Assembly: GCA_022575985.1 (NCBI GenBank) | Contig: JAKSXM010000007.1 | Span: forward strand, 15,936,501-16,000,500 | Direction of reading: 5' to 3' | Source of the DNA: Anagrus nilaparvatae | Taxonomy: Eukaryota; Arthropoda; Insecta; Hymenoptera; Mymaridae | Length of the DNA stretch: 64,000 nt | Shown here: piece after piece, positions 1-11,065 of the stretch | Layout: each line of letters opens with the position of its first letter | Position numbering within the stretch: position 1 is the first letter of the stretch | Made by a program: the position numbers and the translations under genes | The notes under the pieces: generated by a model | Seen by the model: the letters and a program-made list of their open reading frames with translations, nothing else | What the model was told of the DNA's origin: nothing | Database searches by the model: none

Positions 1-799
1 TGCAAGTCTCTTAATGTATTCAGAATTTTTGAAGGGGTAGGTTTTTATCATAAAAAAGGTAACAGTCTTTTATTGTATAAAATGACTTTTAATTAAGCCC
101 AAAAAAAGTAACTCTAACTTCGGATAGTTCAAGAATTCATACACGCTTACTTTTTTTGAAACAGTCGTATTTTCATTGGTATCTTTTAAAATCGACTATT
201 TTTAGTAGATATTTTTCAAAAACCCAATAAAAAATACAATAAAATTGAATAACAATGGTTAAAGTAAAAATATAAAAATTCTTCATATTAGGGTATAAAT
301 TTTTAAAGTCCAACAGCGGTCCTCGGATTTTAAATGAGTGAAACTCATTTTTTAAAAAATTTTATTTACGTTTCAAGCCATTTTCAATCGTTTAAAATAA
401 AAAAAAAAATTTCCGGTAACGCTAACCGGTAAAATTCAGGTAAAGGCAACATCAATAAGTAATTAATTAAAAATTACCTCTCCAGTATACTTTTCTATAA
501 AAATTTTAATTATGCCTAAGCGTCTAAATAAAACTAAAATTTTAATTTTTTAATTTTTATATACATTTTTTATTTCGAAACCAGGTTGTCAAAAAAAGAT
601 TTGATGACCTATATTATTGACTGAAGAAACTAAAGCAAGTTACAAAGAATTTCATGCAAATTTTAAAGAAATATTTTGCTACACTGAGAGAAATATTATG
701 TATATGTGAATTCAAACTATTTAATTTTTTTACTAAAGCTATTTTTTTTACAAGGAATGAAAGTGATAAATTTTATTGTTAAGTAGGTTCAAGGAACAG
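1..799. other. AT-rich noncoding stretch
   Basis: No open frame, RNA gene or clear repeat boundary is visible here. If the carrier exon at 1895-2008 belongs to a gene running leftwards, this stretch is probably part of an intron of that gene, but no second coding exon with carrier motifs was found in it. Confidence 0.5.
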
Positions 800-1110
800 A
801 ATAGGGGGCTAGCATGGGTCAAAATTTTTATAATTTTTGTGCATAATCTGAAATTGCATAAAAATATTAGACACGTATTTTTTGATTTTTTAAAATTACA
901 AAAATTAACGGAGTTATAGAGGTATCAAAAACCAGATTTTCGTCAGAGGTTTGACGTCACAATGTATTTGTACACGGTAGGCGTGACGTCATAACTTTTT
1001 TAATTATCATTTTTTTGAAAAACAAAAAAATACGTATCTAATATTTTTTGATCTATATTCAAATTATGCAAAAAAATCATTAAAATTTCGACCCATGTAA
1101 GCCCCCTATT
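800..1110. repeat. foldback (MITE-like) element, 311 bp
   Basis: The stretch begins with AATAGGGGGC and ends with its reverse complement GCCCCCTATT. Homology between the arms runs inwards through GCATGGGTC / GACCCATG, then TGCATAAT, then a shared tract around TTAGA(C/T)ACGTATTTTTT, to a centre near 970. There is no reading frame. Two TGACGTCA palindromes (952-959 and 984-991) lie close to the centre. The structure fits a non-autonomous DNA transposon with nearly full-length terminal inverted repeats. No target duplication could be fixed. It probably sits in the intron of the carrier gene. Confidence 0.75.
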
Positions 1111-1585
1111 GTATTTTCTTAAACCAATTACCAAAGTAAACAAATTATATTTCACTATATTATAAAGTATACAAATTTAATATTGTAAATAAAATAATTT
1201 GCTGTGGAAAAGACAATATGAGTAGCTTTAAAGATTTTAAACATTAATCGGGTAATTTTTGTCTCTTATCTTTGTAGCGTTGGAGAATAATGTGGCCATG
1301 GGTGCGTTTGAATAAATAATTGTAAATTAATTATGAATAATTTATTCGATATATTGAGCTAATAATTTTTGGATATTTCGCCTCTTGCTAAATATAGTGT
1401 GAGGCTCCTCAGTACGACACTATTTTTATTAGATTATTAAAATAATTATTAAATCAGGATTTAAATGAGGACTATATATTGGGCCCCTCTTTGTTTTCTC
1501 ATTCAATACATAGGATTGACAATGTTAGCTCCAGGGAAAAAAGTTAAATAAAACAAAATACGATTTACACCGCTGAATTTAACCA
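1111..1585. other. AT-rich noncoding stretch
   Basis: Nothing recognisable beyond AT-rich sequence. Probably intronic if the carrier gene continues leftwards. Confidence 0.4.
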
Positions 1586-1800
1586 AGGGAGCAAAAAAAA
1601 AAGGATGGCGCAGATTGTGGGTTAATTAGCATCCGAGGCGAAGCCGAGGATAGTAAACTGCGATCTGGGGTATCCTTTTCTTGCTCCCATGGGCAAAACG
1701 AAAATTTTCTTTCTCAGTGGGGAGAAAACGCGTTTTTTTTTCAATCTCCTTTCGGTCGAAAAAAGTGTTTTCGACCCACTAGGAAGAAAAAGCACGTTTG
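1586..1800 (-). repeat. dispersed palindromic repeat, copy 1
   Basis: This is the first copy of a repeat found at least eight times in the window. A GC-richer core (GAGGCGAAGCCGAGGA at about 1632-1647) is flanked by arms that pair with each other. The left arm, from GGGAGCAA through AAAAGGAT and GCAGATTG to CATCC, matches the reverse complement of the right arm, TATCCTTTTCTTGCTCCC preceded by GCGATCTGGGG. The copy is inverted relative to the one at 22770-22980. No coding capacity is supported; the short frame here is incidental. Confidence 0.65.
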
Positions 1801-1894
1801 TAACACCGTAAACAATGTTATTAGACTTTTTTTTTATCACAAAGAGGAATTCTTTATTTTTACAAAAACTAAATAATTACAAACTTATATTTAC

Positions 1895-2008
1895 CTGCAT
1901 TCTAACTTTTGCCGTATCAAGTGGAAAAGTTGCCAAATCAGCAATACAAGCAGCAGTTCCTGCCGTAAGTAATTTGACAGGAAGTGATGTATTATCTTGA
2001 GCATCCAT
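1895..2008 (-). CDS. first coding exon of a mitochondrial uncoupling-protein-type carrier (partial)
   Basis: The minus strand from ATG at 2006-2008 encodes 38 residues and then meets a GTAAAT splice donor (GT at 1894-1893). The residues include a run of [20 protein letters not shown] type followed by TAKVRMQ. This is the start of the first repeat of the mitochondrial carrier family (SLC25), with the signature P-x-D-x-x-[KR]-x-[KR], here PLDTAKVR at residues 29-36. The GTAACIADL context before it is typical of uncoupling proteins of the UCP1-3 group. Such carriers lie in the inner mitochondrial membrane and exchange protons or small anions. Only the first half of transmembrane helix 1 is present. 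The remaining exons are not recognisable in 1-1890 and should lie further left. The exact paralogue (UCP2-like versus another anion carrier) cannot be fixed from 38 residues. Confidence 0.85.
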
Positions 2009-4273
2009 TTTCATTTTTGAAGTATTTAAAAACTTTTTCTTTTTTATTTTTATATAATAATTAAAAAATTTTTGTTTTTTATTTATTTACACTATTTACA
2101 AAATAATTATTTTCGAATTCATAAAAAAATTCAAAAAAATTATACTATAAGAAAACAAGTTTTTCTTCCCTAAAATGATCAGGAAATATATACCGCCCAC
2201 GCGTCCGCGTCACGTTTTTAATTTCGTTTATATGAATTTCCTTGCACATACTATTTTTCTGAAACAAAAAGAAAAGAAAATTCAAAATTTTATTAATTTT
2301 TTTTATTTTATTTTATCAAATACTATTTTTTTTTCAAATTATTATTTCCTTATTTATTTAAATAAAAATAGTATCTAATTATATTATAAAACTGTTAACA
2401 TTTACTTAAGTTCAATTTTTTAAAATAATTTTAATAATTAATTTAATTAATAATTAATAAAAAAATATGATATTGTACCTCGTAAAGTCATTAAAATAAT
2501 AAAAAAATAAACAGCGAAGTAAAATACAAAAAGTCTACTGCGCATTCATATTTATGCGCTCCCTACTCTTAAATCATAAAAATCCACCAATCATTTGCAT
2601 ACTCCCCACCCTAACTTAATTATGAAGCGTCTATTATTTATTATCAAATTAATATTTTATAATATAGCCTACAAAAAATAATGAATTAATTTATTTATTT
2701 TAATTATTGATAACCACTTTAACTAAAAAAAAATAGTTTTTATTATCTGATACACATATTTTAATACAAACACGAGGCAATTTATAATGAATTAACGGTA
2801 AACTCGTTAAAAAGTATAAAAATATAAAATGGTTTACGATTATTGGATAGAACCCAAAAAAATAGAAAGAGAAAGACCTAAATAAAAGAAAAATAATATC
2901 GTATGAGCTCGCTGACGAGTTTTATAAGTAGATTTTAAAGACTTTACGTCAATTAATTGTTTTGTTTCATTAAAATAAGAAAAGAATAATTTTATTTAAT
3001 CTGCTTAGTGAAATTTTGAAATTTTACTGTATAATTTATGAATATTTTCTTTCAAGAAGTTTCTTAACGTCGTAAATGGTTTCATTCACCTTTTGACATT
3101 TAAACAAATTAAAAATTTAAATAAAACATTACGTCTTTCTACACTCTGACTATAGCCAAAATCCAAAGTAAAAATTGTAATTTAAAAAAATTTTAATTTG
3201 TTATACAATTATAATATTACAAAGTTTTAGCCAATATATATAAGCAATTATCTTTATCAGAGATGTACATAAGATAATAACGTCTATTGATAATCAATAA
3301 AAAAATTGACGCAATTTAAATATTAGCCTGACAGTGACTTTTTAAAAAATTCTCGGTTTTTCAATTATTAGGTAAAGTTAGTTGCTAAAGATTTCAAAAG
3401 TACATGAAAGTAACATTAGATTTTTTTGGGACCGAAAATTGGTTCAACGAGCTGTAATTCTGCCAGATTTATCAAAGCTATAAATTTCGCAGTTAAATAA
3501 ATTTTTTGCAGCGTAATAATTCAGAGAATAATAAAAACAATGATTGATTTGTATCATTTCTTTCAGCATGATAAAAAAACCACTTGTGTCTGGTATTGAT
3601 ATTTAAGTATCATGATTAATTCAATTTATAAACGTCATTACTGTCTGCGAATTTACAAAGATATGATTTAACTTAAAAAATTTTTTTAAATACACGCGCT
3701 TTTTTTTTGGATTAAAATTACTCTTTTCTGAAGGTTAAAACATTTAAACATTTATCCATTTTTAGAAAAATAAATAAGTACTTTTAAAAGATAGAATTTT
3801 CTTTTTTCTGTAATTAGATAAACAGAAATTTAGATTATTTCCTGTATTTATAATGGATTTTAAGTAGGCGTTAATTTATTATTTTATTGATTTATGTATT
3901 ATTTATTTACTTTATCTCGTATTATGGTACAAGATTCAAATAATTTATTTGTGTTACTTAGAGTGTAGGCTGCCGGAGAAAAATATTAATAAAATTATGG
4001 AATAAAAAAAAAAAATTTGTTTATTTATTTAAAGAATTAATTAATGTAAAATTGAAGAAAATTTAAATAAATTATAAAAAAATGTATTTTAAAGAAACAC
4101 GCCATTGTTTTGGTTAATGCATAACATCAGCTGATTTAAAATAAAAAGAAACTTTCTTTACGTAAAAGAAACACACACAATTGTAAATTAATAATGACAA
4201 ATCATAAAAAAATTATTTTAACTCACTGTCATGATTTATTTAATAAACAAAGAGAAGTATTAAAAAAACTTAC
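2009..4273. other. AT-rich upstream region or 5' UTR intron of the carrier gene
   Basis: No convincing coding frame. If the noncoding exon proposed at 4274-4400 is real, this is a 5' UTR intron of about 2.2 kb, but no strong splice acceptor is visible just upstream of the ATG at 2008. A short CpG-rich island at 2193-2213 (see findings) stands out from the AT background. Confidence 0.35.
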
Positions 4274-4400
4274 CAAGTGACTAGTAACTCAGTAACAACA
4301 CAACTGATTTCGTTCATTGATTTTTCTAGAGAGCTTCTTATACCAAAAATATACACTCACACTCTCTCCTACACAACACACTATACACAACAACCAATGG
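4274..4400 (-). promoter_or_regulatory. possible promoter and 5' noncoding exon of the carrier gene
   Basis: On the minus strand there is a strong splice donor, CTTG|GTAAGTTTT, with the exon ending at 4274. About 30 bases upstream is TCAGTT (A at 4305), which matches the arthropod initiator consensus, and TATAAG lies about 37 bases before it, slightly further than usual. A mixed pyrimidine/CA tract and CCATTGG follow upstream (to about 4400). Together these could be a transcription start with a short leader exon spliced to the coding exon at 2008. This is inference from motifs only. Confidence 0.3.
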
Positions 4401-5054
4401 TAAAACTTGATATATAAAAACTGGTTTCCACCAAAGCGTCGTTTTATTTTACTTTCCAAAACAGGGAAAGTTCAACTTGCAAGTTATTAGCATCAATTTT
4501 TTTTTTTATATTGTAATTATGACTTTGCAATTTTTTTTTAATTTATTCAGGCATCTACTACTACTTACAGATGAATAGCAATTAAATAAAGACTAGATAA
4601 TTATGTCAAGGCTTGTTTTAATTTTTATTGATCCTGTAAAATATGTCTCTCTGATATTTTATTTTATTAATAATTGTATCATTTGAATGGAGAGATAAAA
4701 ATTATTTTGAAAAAGAGTCCTTGCTTTTTTTCTTGTGTAAAATTATTATTTTATTTATTTTTTTATTCAATGTCATCCATATTATTTTATTTTTTTTTTT
4801 TTTTTTAATGAATTATTTCATTTATATTTCCTGCTCAATTTTTTTTTTTTTTTTTGTGTTTTCGTAATAAATTATTGTATAATAATTATGATTATTGTTT
4901 ATGTAATTCAAAAGTTATAAAATATTTTTTTTGGTTTAACAGTTTGATTATTATTATAATTTGATTAATTTTTTTTTGGTTTAAAAAAAATTTTTATTTA
5001 ATTAAAATTATATAAAATAAAATAAAATATTAAAATGTAGAAAAAAAATTAAAT
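4401..5054. other. AT-rich intergenic stretch
   Basis: Long T-runs and AT-rich sequence between the putative carrier promoter and the tRNA gene. No gene or element recognised. Confidence 0.4.
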
Positions 5055-5075
5055 AAAAAAAAAAAAAAAAAAAAA
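5055..5075 (-). terminator. RNA polymerase III terminator of the tRNA gene
   Basis: A run of 21 A on the plus strand (T on the transcribed minus strand) abuts the 3' end of the tRNA. Four or more T residues stop RNA polymerase III, so this is an unusually long but effective terminator. Confidence 0.8.
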
Positions 5076-5149
5076 TGGCCCATGGGGGGATCGAACCCAC
5101 GACCTTCGCGTTATTAGCACGACGCTCTAACCAACTGAGCTAATGGGCC
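5076..5149 (-). tRNA. tRNA-Ile (anticodon AAU)
   Basis: The 74-nt minus-strand sequence folds as a standard cloverleaf. It has a seven-pair acceptor stem GGCCCAT/ATGGGCC with discriminator A, a D arm GCTC-AGTTGGTTA-GAGC, an anticodon loop CTAATAA giving anticodon AAT (read as inosine at position 34), and a T loop TTCGATC. The A box and B box promoters are internal. There is no intron and CCA is not encoded, as expected for a eukaryotic nuclear gene. One oddity is the T stem, which reads GTGGG against CCCCC and leaves a T/C mismatch at the second pair. All other stems are intact. Confidence 0.95.
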
Positions 5150-5150
5150 A

Positions 5151-5567
5151 AGATGTTTGAAAAGCATTTGAATACAGTTTTGTTTAGTAGAATAAAATAT
5201 TATCTAAAAAATTTTTTTTATTACTAACTTTTTAATTAATTTCTTGTAGATTACGGATATTTAATTATTATTTAATTAAAATAAATAGTTAAATATAGTT
5301 TTCGAAGATATTTTATTTTTTAAAATAAGAATTTTTATTTGATATGAAATATATAGCTCTGATAGATATAGTTATAAATATTTTAAACATTTTTTTAATA
5401 GGTAATTTAAAAATTTATTTTGTTCTAAAATTTAATCAATCAATCATCTTCTAAAAACTGTAAATTTTACTTATCAATTACATATTTCTAAGATTAATAA
5501 ACAGAAATTTAATATATTTTTTATGCGATAAGCGTAAAATTTAAAATAAAATAAATTTTTCTGGACG
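5151..5567. other. AT-rich intergenic stretch
   Basis: Nothing recognisable; low-complexity AT sequence following the tRNA gene. Confidence 0.4.
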
Positions 5568-5760
5568 ATGGGCACAAAAGTACGATACACTGGCGCAGAA
5601 AAATCTAAAAGGATACCCCGTCTCAGATACTTCGCCTCGGAAGATAATTTACGTACAATTTAAGCCATTCTTTATTTTTCTGACCATGGTCCGTAATATA
5701 CTTTTTCTGGTCAGCGCCCAGTGGCCCGAAAACACGTACTTAGCGGCCGCTGAGAGTCCG
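5568..5760 (+). repeat. dispersed palindromic repeat, copy 2 (rearranged)
   Basis: It contains the family landmarks AGGATACCCCGTCTCAGATA, TTCGCCTCGGAAG, TAATTTACGTAC and CATTCTTTATTTTTCTGACC, then the CCGAAAACACGTA / GCGGCCGCTG block. The left arm is shorter than in the copy at 22770. It appears truncated and fused to a second partial copy that follows. Confidence 0.6.
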
Positions 5761-5989
5761 GAAAATAAAAAATACAGAATAGTTATACATTTTACATTAT
5801 CTAGGGTAAAATAAGCTTATTTTTGCCCCTAGGGAGGCGGCAGTTTTGCCAAATATATGCAAAACTATGTTTTCAATCACGGTCAAAAGCAATATTTTTT
5901 CCTTTGTTTAAAAAATAGCTATTACATACTCCAGAAAATTTTATTTAAAGAATTTAAAAAATCGCCCATCAATTCGTTTTCGCCTTCCA

Positions 5990-6230
5990 ATTAATTAATA
6001 AACTGCCATTTGGGACATTCTTTATTTATGGACAAGGACCGTATAAAATTTTTCTGGTGGAAAAATACGCCGTTTTTGAGTGCGCAGCGGCCGGAAATTA
6101 CATGTTTTCTGGTTGTAACTATAAACAATTTTACACGTTCTTAGGCCAAAAAAGGGAATGTCCCAGAATTCAGTTTACCAGGTGAAGCTGAAGTTGGTAA
6201 TTTACGTGCGAACTGGGCCATTCTTTTAAG
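5990..6230 (+). repeat. dispersed palindromic repeat, copy 3
   Basis: The repeat landmarks occur in both orientations around a diverged core: CATTCTTTATTTATGG at the left and GGTAATTTACGTGCGAACTGGGCCATTC (as two adjacent blocks) at the right, with GCGCAGCGGCCGG between them. It is diverged from copy 2 and ends next to the 6233-6600 repeat. Confidence 0.55.
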
Positions 6231-6232
6231 AT

Positions 6233-6600
6233 GGAACATGTTTATAGGGAGGGGGTACCCTGGAAATAAGAAAATCAAGGGGGGGCAAAGTGTGTCCGAT
6301 TTAAGTCAAATGGGACTTAGAATAATTCAATTTAGGGACTAATTTACGGACTTATAATAATTCGGGTTATGGGACTTAGAATATTTTTGATTTAGTAGGG
6401 GCCTAGAATAATTCGAGTTTAGGGAATTAGAATAGTTTGAGTTTAGAATAGTAAAGGTGGTAATTACAGATTATTAAAAAATAGCAAATTGTATTATAAT
6501 GTTGAGTAACATTTATGCATGTGTCCAAGCCCTCAACATGTTCCATGCATTTATGATGTGTTTACATAAACCGGTTATAAGTTTTTTTTTTCAGGCCACA
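6233..6600 (+). repeat. dispersed repeat with a degenerate 'GGGACTTAGAATAATT' tandem core, copy A
   Basis: The block runs from AACATGTTTATAGGGAGG to ACCGGTTATAAG. Its core repeats an about 22-26-bp unit of the form GGGACTTAGAATAATTCGA several times with heavy divergence. The same block occurs inverted at 22196-22755 and as fragments at 37300-37395 and 41705-41960. There is no coding capacity. Confidence 0.6.
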
Positions 6601-7291
6601 AGTCGTTAAATATAAATTACTTTTACAGTGTTTTAATTTTATTAACGCATATAAAATACTTTACAAAAGTATAAATTAATAAATAAAAAAGTAATATTTA
6701 CAAAAATTTACGTCAGCCGTTGTAATTTATATATGCGAATACATTTTTTTATAAGATATCAGCTTCGTTCTTATTGGTTGATTTTGGAGGCTCGTTAAGT
6801 AAAAGAGAAATAAAAAATTGCATAATCAATTTTAATAGCTGCTATATAAGCAGGTTTTAAACTCATCAAGATAAAAGAATATTTCATAAAAATTTTACAT
6901 TTATTTAAAAATTATAATAGTATAAATAATAGAATGATTTGAATTTATTGAACAATTTATTTTTATGCTTTCTTATTGGTTGTTTTTTGTGGGCTTGTCT
7001 GTAAAAGTTTTTTCAAAAAATCCACCGTTAAATCGTATGATGTATATTTAAATATGCATGTTAATTTAAATTTTAAATTCCTTTTAAAAATTCATTGAAA
7101 TAAAACCTATGAATATCATCATCATCAGTGATCCTCATAAATAACAAAATATTTTTTAGCAAGCACAATATAAAATGAAAATACGTATATGAAATAATTT
7201 TAATTAAAAAATTTTTTATGATAATAATTTGATTCTTATGGACTGGAAAAATTGTAATCCTGATAACAACTGTGATAAGAATAGTTTACCT
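6601..7291. other. AT-rich intergenic stretch
   Basis: No gene or bounded repeat recognised. Confidence 0.4.
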
Positions 7292-7380
7292 CCCGAATAG
7301 AATCTGAAGTATGGGCCGATCCGGGCCAGATCCGGGCCAGATCTGGGCCGGATCGGTCCATACTTCCGATTCTATTCGGG
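7292..7380. repeat. 89-bp near-perfect GC-rich palindrome
   Basis: CCCGAATAGAATC at 7292 pairs with GATTCTATTCGGG ending at 7380. The arms continue through GAAGTATGG / CCATACTTC and CCGATCCGG / CCGGATCGG to a centre rich in GGGCC and AGATC. Only a few mismatches are seen. The GC content contrasts sharply with the surroundings. It resembles a miniature foldback element; a TTTTTTACAGTG motif typical of another MITE end follows at about 7392-7403. Confidence 0.8.
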
Positions 7381-7869
7381 CTGGAGAGCATTTTTTACAG
7401 TGTAGGAAATAAAGGTAAAATTCAATAATTAACAAAAACCTTTGCTTGACTAACAAGGGGTGTACTACTGCACTTAAATCACCAAATTTTTTTAAAATTA
7501 CTTATTTATTTTTATTTATATATTCTGTTTGATTACAGAAGACGATACTATTAAATTATTATGTTAAAAAAATATCCAGGTACCCTCCCAGGATTATGCG
7601 TCAAACCCTTCTGGACCTAGAAAATGCAATTTTTCAAAATTGCAATTTTTTTACAAAAAGCGTAAAATTACGACTTAGTTGTAAATTTACGATTCTATCG
7701 AAAATTTACGAAAAAATAAATCGTTAATTTTTACTATTTTTTCGCAAATTTACAAATATTAGTAAATTTCCGATTTTTGTCGAAAAATTGCAATTTTTTT
7801 TGAAAATTTACTAAATTTTCGTAAATTTACCAATTTTGTCGTAAAATCACCGGAGTTGTTTTTTACAGT
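7381..7869. repeat. diverged remnant of a CACTGTAAAAA-type element
   Basis: This stretch is built of short tracts such as AAATTTACGA and TTGTCGAAAAATTGC, with TTTTTTACAGTG at both its left (7392-7403) and right (about 7859-7870) ends. Its texture closely resembles the better-defined element at 19760-20183. No intact left terminus is visible, so it is probably a decayed relative. Confidence 0.4.
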
Positions 7870-7958
7870 GTATGTTTGCTTGGAGAATTTTTTGTTTGAA
7901 AATTTATCCTCAATTTTTTAGAGTAAATTTTCAAACAAAATTCTCCGAACAAACATAC
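7870..7958. repeat. 89-bp hairpin
   Basis: GTATGTTTG at the left pairs with CAAACATAC at the right. The arms continue through GGAGAATTTT / AAAATTCTCC and GTTTGAAAATTTA / TAAATTTTCAAAC around a short loop. It is a compact inverted repeat without coding capacity, perhaps a MITE remnant. Confidence 0.65.
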
Positions 7959-9060
7959 TATAAAAAGACCCAAACCCACAGTTTTGAATCCGCTAAAGCC
8001 TTGGCAAAGTCACCTTTTTCTTAGATTTTCAATTTTTTGCTAACATTTTCTGAAAATTAGGTTTTTTAAAAAATTCGGATTTTAACCTGCACTGCCCCTT
8101 TAATGTGAAAAAAAGAGTTCAAATTGAAAAGTAAAGCATGCTAAATAATAAGTTGTTAGTAAAGTTATAAATATTTAAGTACTTTGACATTTTGCATTCA
8201 TTAAGCAGGTCCTATTTCCTTGAAGTTATTTAAAACGGATAAAAAATCAAATTATCCTTTAATACCTTCAATGATACTTTAAATGACATTTATAAATTTT
8301 TATAATTTTTTTTTTTTCATTCCACAGATCTCTGGAGATCTAAAGAGATCTATCAAAAATTCATCGGGATCTTTAAATGCGAAAAAAAACTAAATGCCTA
8401 TTATTTTCTTAAAATAAGTTTTAGTTAGATTTTTTAAAATTAAACATTTCTATTTAGTATTAGAATATAATGAAAAAATTACTAATCAAATGTGATAAAC
8501 TTAATACTTCTAGGAGAAATTATAATGACGTCATAAATTAATAATTAAAAAGTATACAAAAGGAATATACAAGGATATAATTTGCGTGCAAAATATGCCA
8601 AATAAAATAGCATGTAAAAATATGACTGTAAACTTGTATAGATTTGTATATTATACCCAAAATGTTTTTTGTACAATAAAAATATCTATTTTTTAAAAAT
8701 TTAATTTTTCAAAATTTTTTAAAAAACATGCAAGTAACTACTACAGTCAAGTAACTCCACCAAGATCAAAAATATCAAAATAAATTGCACTTTAATATGT
8801 AAATAAAATAGACATCTAGTTTATCTGAGAATCTACTGTAGATGTTGCAGATTTTTAAAAATACTTTTAAATTCAGAATTAGGAAAAGGCGGCATCTAGA
8901 ATGCATTTATATTTTAAAAATTAGTCAAAAAATCACGAAATTTTAACTTATAATTTTGATTTTTCAAAAATTTGCATTATTATAAAAATTTGTTTATTTT
9001 AAATTATTATTAAATAAATGGAGAGCTAGGGGCTTTTGAATTAAGTTGGGTGCTCCGGAG
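7959..9060. other. AT-rich intergenic stretch
   Basis: No gene recognised. A short block around 8325-8380 (AGATCTCTGGAGATC, then ATTCATCGGGATC) resembles a block in the arms of the foldback transposon at 48785-48925 and 53630-53800, so it is probably a dispersed fragment of the same sequence family. TGACGTCAT also occurs near 8525. Confidence 0.4.
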
Positions 9061-9179
9061 CTTGTTTCCCCCCACCCAGGCAAAAATAAAATAAATATTA
9101 TTATAAAAAAACGTGCTGTAAAGGCAAAAATTACCGGTAAAAACATAGGCTAGGTTCCATTTCCATTGATAACGACGAA

Positions 9180-9370
9180 AAATTTTTTTTTTGTCATCGG
9201 CCAGAAAGCACGTATTTCCCGGCCGCTGCGCGACTGGAAAAGACCTGTTTTCTCGCCACTGACGAAGAAAAATTGTGCATAAATAAAAAATATCCCAAAA
9301 AATGTCATGGCGATTTACGTGCGATTTGAGCCATTCTTTACTTTTCTGGATATGGGCTCATAATATACTA
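9180..9370 (+). repeat. dispersed palindromic repeat, copy 4
   Basis: It carries the family landmarks in the order GGCCAGAAAGCACGTATTTC, CGGCCGCTGCGCGAC, TTTTCTCGCCACTGACG, GATTTACGTGCGATTTGAGC, CATTCTTTACTTTTCTGG and AATATACTAT. The CTCGGCTTCGCCTCGG core is missing, so the copy has an internal deletion. Confidence 0.6.
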
Positions 9371-9861
9371 TATTTTAAATAAATTGTTTTTCCAAGAAAA
9401 AAATTTGTATAAATCTTGTTATTGCTTTTTAAAATTGGATTAAAAATTGTTATTTAAATTAAAAAAAAAAAATAAAAAATTGAAAACGAAGGAAAAATTT
9501 CAATGTAGAAAATAATTTAAATAAATTTGTTAACAAAATTCGAAGGCGATTCGGGAATTTTTTTTACGAATCCACCTAAATTTTTAAGTTCATAGATTTT
9601 TTGTTTCAGACGGTGTTTAACATTATATTCTCAGTAATCATTTACTCAATTAATTGAATTTTTTTAGTGTTGATTTCAAATATTGTTTTATAAACAGAAT
9701 ATATATACATATTCAAATATAAAAAGCTGATTGTAACTACACATATTTTTAGTTGTATTAATTCAAACCATTTTTTACGTAGATTATTTTATTATTTTCT
9801 CTATTATTTTTTCTCGCGCTGTTTATAACTTAATTATATAATTATTTCTAAAGGGCCCCTC
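9371..9861. other. AT-rich intergenic stretch
   Basis: No gene or repeat boundary recognised between the repeat copy and the inverted-repeat element at 9862. Confidence 0.4.
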
Positions 9862-11065
9862 GGGATAAGATAAGTGAAATTCACCTGTCAGTGGATTTTC
9901 AAACTTGGGTTTTTAAAAGTTTTTTGTGGTTAAAAAAATGTGGTCACCGTAGTCTGTTTGTTTATCCCCCCTTCCACTCCTGTTTTTTGGCCTTTATTTT
10001 TTTTCTCTGGAACGACATTGTAAAAATCTCTAAATATTTGCTAAAATGGTCCCATTGAAAATATTTCTCGACTCAATTTTTTTGGGCCGTCTATGACCAT
10101 TTTAAACCCCAAAAAAATTTTTTATTTCAAAAATTAGATTTTTTCCATTTTAAAAAGTAGAAACAGAGGTACCCAAAATTTTATTTCGTGGTTTTTTTTT
10201 TATTATTAAAATAAACTTAAAAAAAAAAATTACCTTTAGGCATGGTGTGCATGATCAAAAATAAAAAAACCTACTTTTTTAATGGTTTTTTTAAGTTTTC
10301 TTGATGATGTTGCATGGAGAACTCCATATGCAACATTTTTTCGATAAGAAAAATTATATTGTTAAATTAAATTATATTATTTATAAATTATTGTTATCTT
10401 AGCAAAGGAAAGATTACTACCTTGAGGAAAGCAAGAAGACCAGGAAACATTGATTATTCAGGGAATATAGTCAAGGGTATTATGACGCTGCTGGAAACAA
10501 AGCTATGCCCCAAAGGCAAGTTCGCGAAGGAAGATCACCAGCTTATTAGTTGAATTAAAAAATAGTCCGACAAGGAGTGTGAGCTTAACAATGAGAAGGA
10601 GAGCTACTCGCGTATGGACCAGGGAAGCTGCTGAGCTCATGGTAGAACAAAAGCAGATCAAAAAAATCCTGAGATTCGCTGTAAAAAGAAGCAAGAGGGC
10701 ATATAGTTGATGGAATTTTCCTTACCCACCCGGAGAGGGGGGAGGAAAAATGACTTAGGAGAAGGTGATGAGGCTATTCTCGAATCCACCGAGGAGGAGC
10801 TTTTCACAGTGATGGAGTCACCGAAAAGGCACCAGAACCTGATGGGATACCTATTGAGATACTGAAGATAGCTGCGCATGAGTATCCAAAACTCATCTTA
10901 TGTATGTAAAATACTTGTGCACGAGCGCGTATTTTCAGCAAACACTGGAAAAGAGCCAGACTGGTACTTATAAGTAAAGGCAGATCTCTCTCCCCTACGG
11001 GTTTTGCCGAGGAAAATCAACTATGCCATAAGCAGTATCATCCGTGTCATCGTGAATGCACAGAG

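Noticed and set aside
1622..1840. 72-codon minus-strand frame with basic residues
   Set aside because: It lies in a dispersed palindromic repeat whose other copies do not keep the frame.
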